DNA of 64,000 nucleotides from Physcomitrium patens (taxonomy: Eukaryota; Streptophyta; Bryopsida; Funariales; Funariaceae), in the NCBI RefSeq assembly GCF_000002425.4, contig NC_037255.1:3334735-3398734 (forward strand). The letters are read 5' to 3'. The notes below the pieces were generated by a model. The model saw only the letters and a list, made by a program, of their open reading frames with translations. It was not told the origin of the DNA and made no database searches. Below are positions 58,861 through 64,000 of the stretch, in pieces. Position 1 is the stretch's first letter; every line of letters begins with the position of its first letter. The position numbers and the translations under genes are program-made.

Positions 58861-59941
58861 ATAAGTCTTCTCCCTAATTCAAGACTACTCATCTTTGTGG
58901 TAAGTTGGACTATTATAGGCTTACATCTTTTTTATTTTTGAATAAATTAATCCAATTGTATATCAATTACACCTGCGAAAATTAATGAAGATCCATTTTA
59001 TATTTTATGTATCTCTTTTTGAACCATACAAAATAATGAATATACTAAGAAGAAGATAAGTGCCACTTTTTTCTATAGAAATAGACAATAATAAAGAATT
59101 TGAAGTGAAAAAAGTCTTAGATTCAAGGTGACTAAAATAAGTTGGAATATCTTGTTTATTGGCATAGATATTACATTAGTCAATAGACATGTGAGCTAGC
59201 AAAGAATCTTACAAATACAACAAAGAAGGTCGAAGCTTTTTATCAATCACATCCATCAAAATCAAGATGAAGACCTTTCCTATAAAAGAAATAAGATTTA
59301 TATAAGATAATATTCTACTTTCTATCCTAATTGTAACTTCTTTATATTTGTGATACTAAAGAGATAGAAATCTAACAACCAGCAAATTTGACTAAAGAGC
59401 CTTTGCTTATTGACCTGTCAAATGAGATATTATAATTTTAATAAGCTTCAAGATGATGCAATCAAGATAAAGATCCTCAAGAATGAGATATTTTTCATCA
59501 AATAGATGGCAAGATGATAGCTTTATAGATGCTACTCTAACTTTATAGATATCTATAATTGACTTTTTAGATTAGAAATATAGTCAATAAGTTATTCATG
59601 TACCTCAAATATTAGTAGCTTGAAGAATAAGCTAACTATATAGTGTACACATAAAAAACTTGCCTTATAAGCTAAAGCATGTGTCGTATAAAGTCAACAC
59701 ATATTAGAGGTCCTATAGAACATTACCATGTAACCTCTAATTAGATAGTATATATAGAAGCAAGAATGAAGTCCTCTTCATTCTTGTCAATTCTTTTCTT
59801 GCTTCTAATCTAAATTCAAGAGTCTCTAATTTCCTTGTCTTTTGGCAATAGCCATTTTAGTTTCTTTTTAATATATATACTTCTTTATTTCTATTTTTTT
59901 ATATTTGTTCATTTACTTTTATCAAGCTCTTATTTTTCACA
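58861..59941 (+). mobile_element. Chromovirus F remnant, part 2: integrase tail, chromodomain, 3' LTR piece
   Basis: Plus strand. Sequence parallel to chromovirus A from AAGTTGGACTAT (58.90 kb), through LMKIHFIFYVSLFEPYKIM (about 58.98-59.04 kb) and the chromodomain start EFEVKKVLDSR (about 59.10 kb), the 3' noncoding stretch (ACATCCATCAAAATCAAGATGAAGAC), and an LTR piece at about 59500-59941 with GGCAATAGCCATTTTAG. Broken and old. Confidence 0.75.
59500..59941 (+). repeat. Partial 3' LTR of chromovirus F
   Basis: Matches the inner and 3' parts of the LTR at 22896-23456 (AGCTTGAAGAATAAGCTAACTAT; GTCCTATAGAACAT). Ends near TTTTTCACA. Confidence 0.65.
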
Positions 59942-61750
59942 ATACCAAACTATATGCTCCTTATAGATCTATTTTTGTATAAATCTTATCTTGATTTAGT
60001 TGACCAGAAAGTACAGATATCAAAAGTAGCCAATATCTATTCTTAATGGTGATTTTATTGAGTCGTGAATAATCAACATACATCTACAATGTGTGAGCTC
60101 TCAAATATACTTCAAATTTTGAATTTTTGTTATTTCCTTATTTTATTATAATTGAGTATATTACTTTAGAATTTATATAAGTAGACCTTAGTTTTATAGA
60201 ATTTTTATGATTGTAACCTTTGATGGTATAAATCATAGCCTAATTCCTTGAATTAAGCTAATTAAGACTAGAGTAATAAGTGTTAAAAAATTAGAGTAGC
60301 AATTTAATTAATTTTGATAATTTAAAGGTGATTTGTTATTACTACGAGGGTTGACTAAGAGCCTATGAATTCACCTATAATTATCTCATATAATTTGGAG
60401 TGAATTAGAATTATAATTTTTTAAAAGACCTAGTGAAATTTAACAATAATAATTATGAAGATTTTCTCCAAATTCAACAAATTCAACAAATTCAAGCAAG
60501 AAAGTGATTCTTCTAATTAATAAAAGCCATTCAAATGTAATGGCTAGATTGGATTCATCTCATGGAGTGAAGAAAACAAGATCACCACCTTCTCCTTCAA
60601 AATATTTGTAGAGCAATGAAATTCTTATTTTTCAAGAATTTTATAAGAATTGCCAAAATCCTTGTAGGTAAAAACGTTCATAAAAATTGTAAATGAGTAA
60701 AGATTGAGACATGTGAATAAATGATCTAAGCATAAAAAAGTGTTTTGAACAAAATGATGAAATTAAATTTTTCAAAAAGTATTTTTTTTGACCACTTACA
60801 AGAGCCATTAGCCTTAGTAATGAAATTAGCTTTTGGATGAATGAAAGCTATAGGTAATAGATCTCATTTGAGAATTTTATATTAGCTTTTTAATATGATA
60901 AGAATCTCTTGATTTAAAATAATGACTAATTTTTGGAGAAATTTTGAGTGTGAGGTGATCAGCTGCCTTGGTAGTTTAGATCAACCACATTTAAAAAGAC
61001 ATTGCTCAGTTTCTTCTTATTGAATTATTATGAATTTTTTATATTAAATGAATTATTAAGCTGAGCTTCTAATAGCATAAATTTTATTTAATTTGAAGAT
61101 GATTCGAATTTTTGATGAATTTCCAATTGGAGGAAAGTTGCCTGCAATGGTAGTTTTAGTTACTCATCTTTGAAGGAGCATTTCTCGCGGTTAAGATATT
61201 GGATTGAATTGAAAATCATTAAAGCAGGAGTGCCTTAAAGTTAACTTTGCAACAAACTAAAAATCATTCATTTTGAAACTAATCACAATTTTTGACAAAC
61301 TTAGGAATGGAAGGGAATTTTTTGCCCTCAATTCTTAGGCATGATTAAGGTACCTTTGCTTTTATTTCACTTTAGTTCTATTTTTACTTTTATTTTTTTA
61401 GTTACTTATAACTTCATTATTTTTTTTGGATATTAATTTTTAATCTTTAACTTTTAACCTTTAATCTTTTGTATTTTATTTTTAACTTAATCTTTAAGAT
61501 TTTACTTTTACTATGAATTAATGGTAATAACTTGATTAATTATTTTTATCATCATTTATTTAAGGAATAATAATTTATAATTTTTAAATACTTAATAATT
61601 TATTTATACTAATTAATTATAATTTTAATATGACATAAAATTTAATTGTTAAGTAAAGACCATATAAATGATCTTGAACAAGCCATTGAAATTTAAGTAA
61701 AGATTATGCAAATAGCTTTAAAGATGCAGAATAAGTAGTTATTTTCAGAA
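59942..61750. other. AT-rich DNA, nothing recognised
   Basis: About 1.8 kb without coding match, tandem repeat or repeat partner elsewhere in the window. Confidence 0.5.
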
Positions 61751-62494
61751 TGTAGATACCTAGTGTATAGTGTAAACAGGGATAGATAACTACTGAAAAG
61801 ATGGTTTAGCAGGTAGAATGGATGAATAGTCAGGAAAAGTAGTTATCATCTATAGTACAGAAGTTGGTATCTCGGGGTAGTATAAGGAAGATGGGAGAGG
61901 GGAAGAAAATGCCAGACTGTGAGAGTCATAAGCCAAGGGCCAGACTGCGATAGTACTGAGCCGGGGATAAGCTTGGTGCTATCTCTTCTTTTTAGTTTTC
62001 TTGTTTCTTTTGTGTTAGTGTTGATTCTAGTGAAGAGAATCGATTTAATGAATTAATGTTTGATTTACGAAGTTATTTATGGATCACTGTTTATCAATTG
62101 TTGTGAAAGATTGAGGACGTATGGAAGTTTTCAGTCATTGTTTGTCATAAGGTTATAAGTTTAGTGGAGAGGAATTGTAATCGAAGGAATTGTCTTGATT
62201 AGATTTTGTAGATTGGAAGTTGTTCGTTCTATGGTTTGGGATATGCTTGTGTATTTGTGAATTACACAGGGTACTGAAATCATTGTCGTGGATGTTATTG
62301 TATTGATATGAGAGAGTGGACAGTAGGAGGAAAAGTTAAGTGTTCTTTGGTATGGTAAGCATTCAATAGTAGCGGTTAATTGCATGACCCTAATAATTGG
62401 AGCTCATATACATGGTCATTCCCCGTGTTCGAATCCCCTTATATAGATTTATTCTGGGAGGTTTCTTTTGAAATAAATAAAACGGGCAATCACA
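61751..62494 (+). repeat. Tat3 5' LTR
   Basis: Ends ...GGGCAATCACA just before the primer site. It shares with the Tat1 LTR the GCCGGG-ATAAGCTTGGTGCTA block (61.95-61.98 kb) and GTGTTCGAATCC near its end. The start at TGTAGATACC is a guess; another TG (TGTAAACAGGG, 61771) is possible. Confidence 0.6.
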
Positions 62495-62497
62495 TTT

Positions 62498-62515
62498 TGG
62501 CGCCGCTGTTGGAGA
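62498..62515 (+). promoter_or_regulatory. Tat3 primer-binding site (tRNA-Asp type)
   Basis: TGGCGCCGCTGTTGGAGA, same position and type as in Tat1. Confidence 0.75.
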
Positions 62516-62889
62516 TTGACAATATTATTGAATGTTAGGAATTAACTGTCGAAGCAGTAAAGGAGATTAGGAAGCAAACTCAATAAAAAAAATTAAAGAG
62601 TATAGTTATTAAGAATGAAAATTTAACAGCAAAGAGAATAAAGTAATCAAAGAAAAGAACAGAGCGATTACAAGCAAGAAATTTGTTGCGTAATGAGCGA
62701 GATCGCAAATTAAAAAAGAAGCATTGACAAAGTTGGATTAAGCCATGGTTGCATGCCTGTTGGCATATTCGATCGTACCCAGAAGATGATCGACCTCTAA
62801 TATTTTAGAAGTACATATTATTAAAGAAATTATCAAGAGCACTCGTGGGGAGCATTGCTAATAGTCCAGCAAACCTTTCGAAGCCGTTA

Positions 62890-64000
62890 ATGGAAAACGA
62901 GGAAAGCACAGAGGAATTAGATACTCCACTAGGTATCTTCTCAATTCAAAATACGTCCGATCCTAACAAGATTAGTTCTGAAGATTGGCATAAATCACTT
63001 GCCAATAAAGACCAATTCAGAGTATATCAAAACTTTTCGTTTTCACCTCATATTCAACTAGTAAAATTATTTGGAGATAATAATAGTCAATCGGGAAGGC
63101 CTGGAAGTCTGAAAAAGACTTTTGCAGGAGACAATTTTTATTTTGATAAGAAATTGAGCGGAACACCGACATCTTTAATGATGTCCGAAAGACCAGTAGT
63201 TTCGATTGCAGTTCAAATGGGTGTAGTGGGCGATCGAACAACTAGCGTCATGCCATTACCTACTTTTCGGGGTTTTCCAAGTGCGGATCCAGATCAACAT
63301 TTGTCTCAATTCTTGACAGCGTGTGTAGCCAACAATGGAAGAACAGAAGACATTTGGCTGAAATGGCTGCCAGCGACATTGAAAGACACAGTATTTGAGT
63401 GGTATAACTACCAACATGTGGGACAATTTATCAATTGGGAGGCATTGAAAAATATATTTTTAGCCCATTTTCGACCAATTGGTTTTGAAGAACATCTTAG
63501 AGAAAAATTAATGAACAGCAGAATGGTACTGGGAGAAGCGGTACATTCATATTATGGTCATATAGTGGATATACTTCAAAAATGGCCAAATAACCAAATG
63601 CCAAAATCATTTGTGTTGTCCATATTGGTTAATCGACTACACCCACCAGAATTGAAAATGTTTGTAAAGGAGGCCCAATCAGCCACCATTGCATCATCTC
63701 TTGAGCGAGCAAAAGTATGGGAGGAATGTCACTATGATCAGAACTTAACAGTTGGAGTCACGATGATTCCATCTCAAGGAGGTTATCAAATGACAAATTG
63801 GAATGACGCATCGGAAAGTTATCTGGAAATGAATGATTATGGTACAATTCCACAGGGAATAGTGGATGCCGTTCCATTGCAAGCTGTACCACCATCATCA
63901 TTACATCCATATATGCCTTATTCCGCGTATCAAAAATCAATACCTACAAAGAAATTGCTAAATGCATTGGTATCAAGGGATTCGAATGAGTCTTTGCTGT
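62890..64000 (+). CDS. Tat3 gag, open to the window edge (at least 370 codons)
   Basis: The frame from ATG at 62890 runs without interruption to the edge of the window. The N-terminal 120 residues are polar (MENEESTEELDTPLG, FRVYQNFSFSPHIQLVKLFG). The retrotransposon gag core follows: LPTFRGFPSADPDQHLSQFL, CVANNGRTEDIWLKWLPATL, FEWYNYQHVGQFINWEAL, FRPIGFEEHLREKLM, LGEAVHSYYGHIVDILQKWP, then a Pro/Met/Tyr-rich tail. Gag forms the particle that packages the element RNA. The zinc knuckle and pol would lie beyond the window. It looks whole as far as it can be seen, unlike Tat1 gag. Confidence 0.8.
   Translation, partial: MENEESTEELDTPLGIFSIQNTSDPNKISSEDWHKSLANKDQFRVYQNFSFSPHIQLVKLFGDNNSQSGRPGSLKKTFAGDNFYFDKKLSGTPTSLMMSERPVVSIAVQMGVVGDRTTSVMPLPTFRGFPSADPDQHLSQFLTACVANNGRTEDIWLKWLPATLKDTVFEWYNYQHVGQFINWEALKNIFLAHFRPIGFEEHLREKLMNSRMVLGEAVHSYYGHIVDILQKWPNNQMPKSFVLSILVNRLHPPELKMFVKEAQSATIASSLERAKVWEECHYDQNLTVGVTMIPSQGGYQMTNWNDASESYLEMNDYGTIPQGIVDAVPLQAVPPSSLHPYMPYSAYQKSIPTKKLLNALVSRDSNESLL

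Noticed and set aside
62355-62450. tRNA gene (B-box-like GTGTTCGAATCC with an A-box-like TAGCGGTTAATTG upstream)
   Set aside because: The bases around TTCGAAT do not pair into a T-stem and no acceptor stem closes. The same string recurs in the Tat1 LTR, so it is LTR sequence.

Overview
The window looks like nuclear DNA of a land plant. It holds one host gene of ordinary base composition (446-2575, minus strand) at the left edge of about 60 kb of AT-rich, heavily nested retroelement sequence. The host gene has a plant-type XRCC4 head and a DUF3444 tail. The Ty3/gypsy lineages (Tat-like, chromovirus, and a third type primed by tRNA-Trp), a Copia remnant and the very low GC of the rest fit a plant. 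The style of the gypsy proteins reminds me of non-flowering lineages (bryophyte, lycophyte or fern), but I cannot fix the species.

Layout. 1-3.8 kb: the XRCC4-DUF3444 gene and its upstream flank, which ends in a GC-rich tract. 3.8-7.7 kb: AT-rich DNA with microsatellites, one solo LTR of a chromovirus family (4709-5240) and a GC-richer stretch of unknown nature. 7.7-9.46 kb: a decayed Copia fragment ending in a perfect hairpin. 9.46-12.4 kb: almost featureless, with a weak LINE-like trace. 12.4-21.0 kb: two old LTRs of family X, a gag-like remnant between them, and an old X gag-protease-RT remnant. 21.3-25.7 kb: another solo LTR and two nested chromovirus remnants, here called D and A.

25.7-49.6 kb is the core. 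A Tat-like element (Tat1, minus strand) carries within it X copy 2 (plus strand, 37719-46159) and abuts X copy 1 (minus strand, 25721-34263). The two X copies form a large inverted pair facing each other across 3.46 kb of Tat1. Tat1 itself sits in an older X copy (49559-52624), which sits in a chromovirus (E). 55.3-59.9 kb: two further X-family LTRs in and beside a second chromovirus copy (F). 61.75 kb to the window end: the 5' part of a younger-looking Tat element (Tat3) whose gag frame is open to the edge.

The only cellular pathway seen is DNA end joining: XRCC4 is the scaffold of DNA ligase IV. The rest is a record of insertion into insertion. The observations most worth following are the XRCC4-DUF3444 fusion, a sharply bounded near-identical tract shared by the two inverted X copies, the exactly crossed flanking tetranucleotides of those copies, two opposite-orientation X insertions at the same nucleotide of a chromovirus RNase H gene, and telomere-like motif arrays inside X-family LTRs. 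All comparisons were made by eye.
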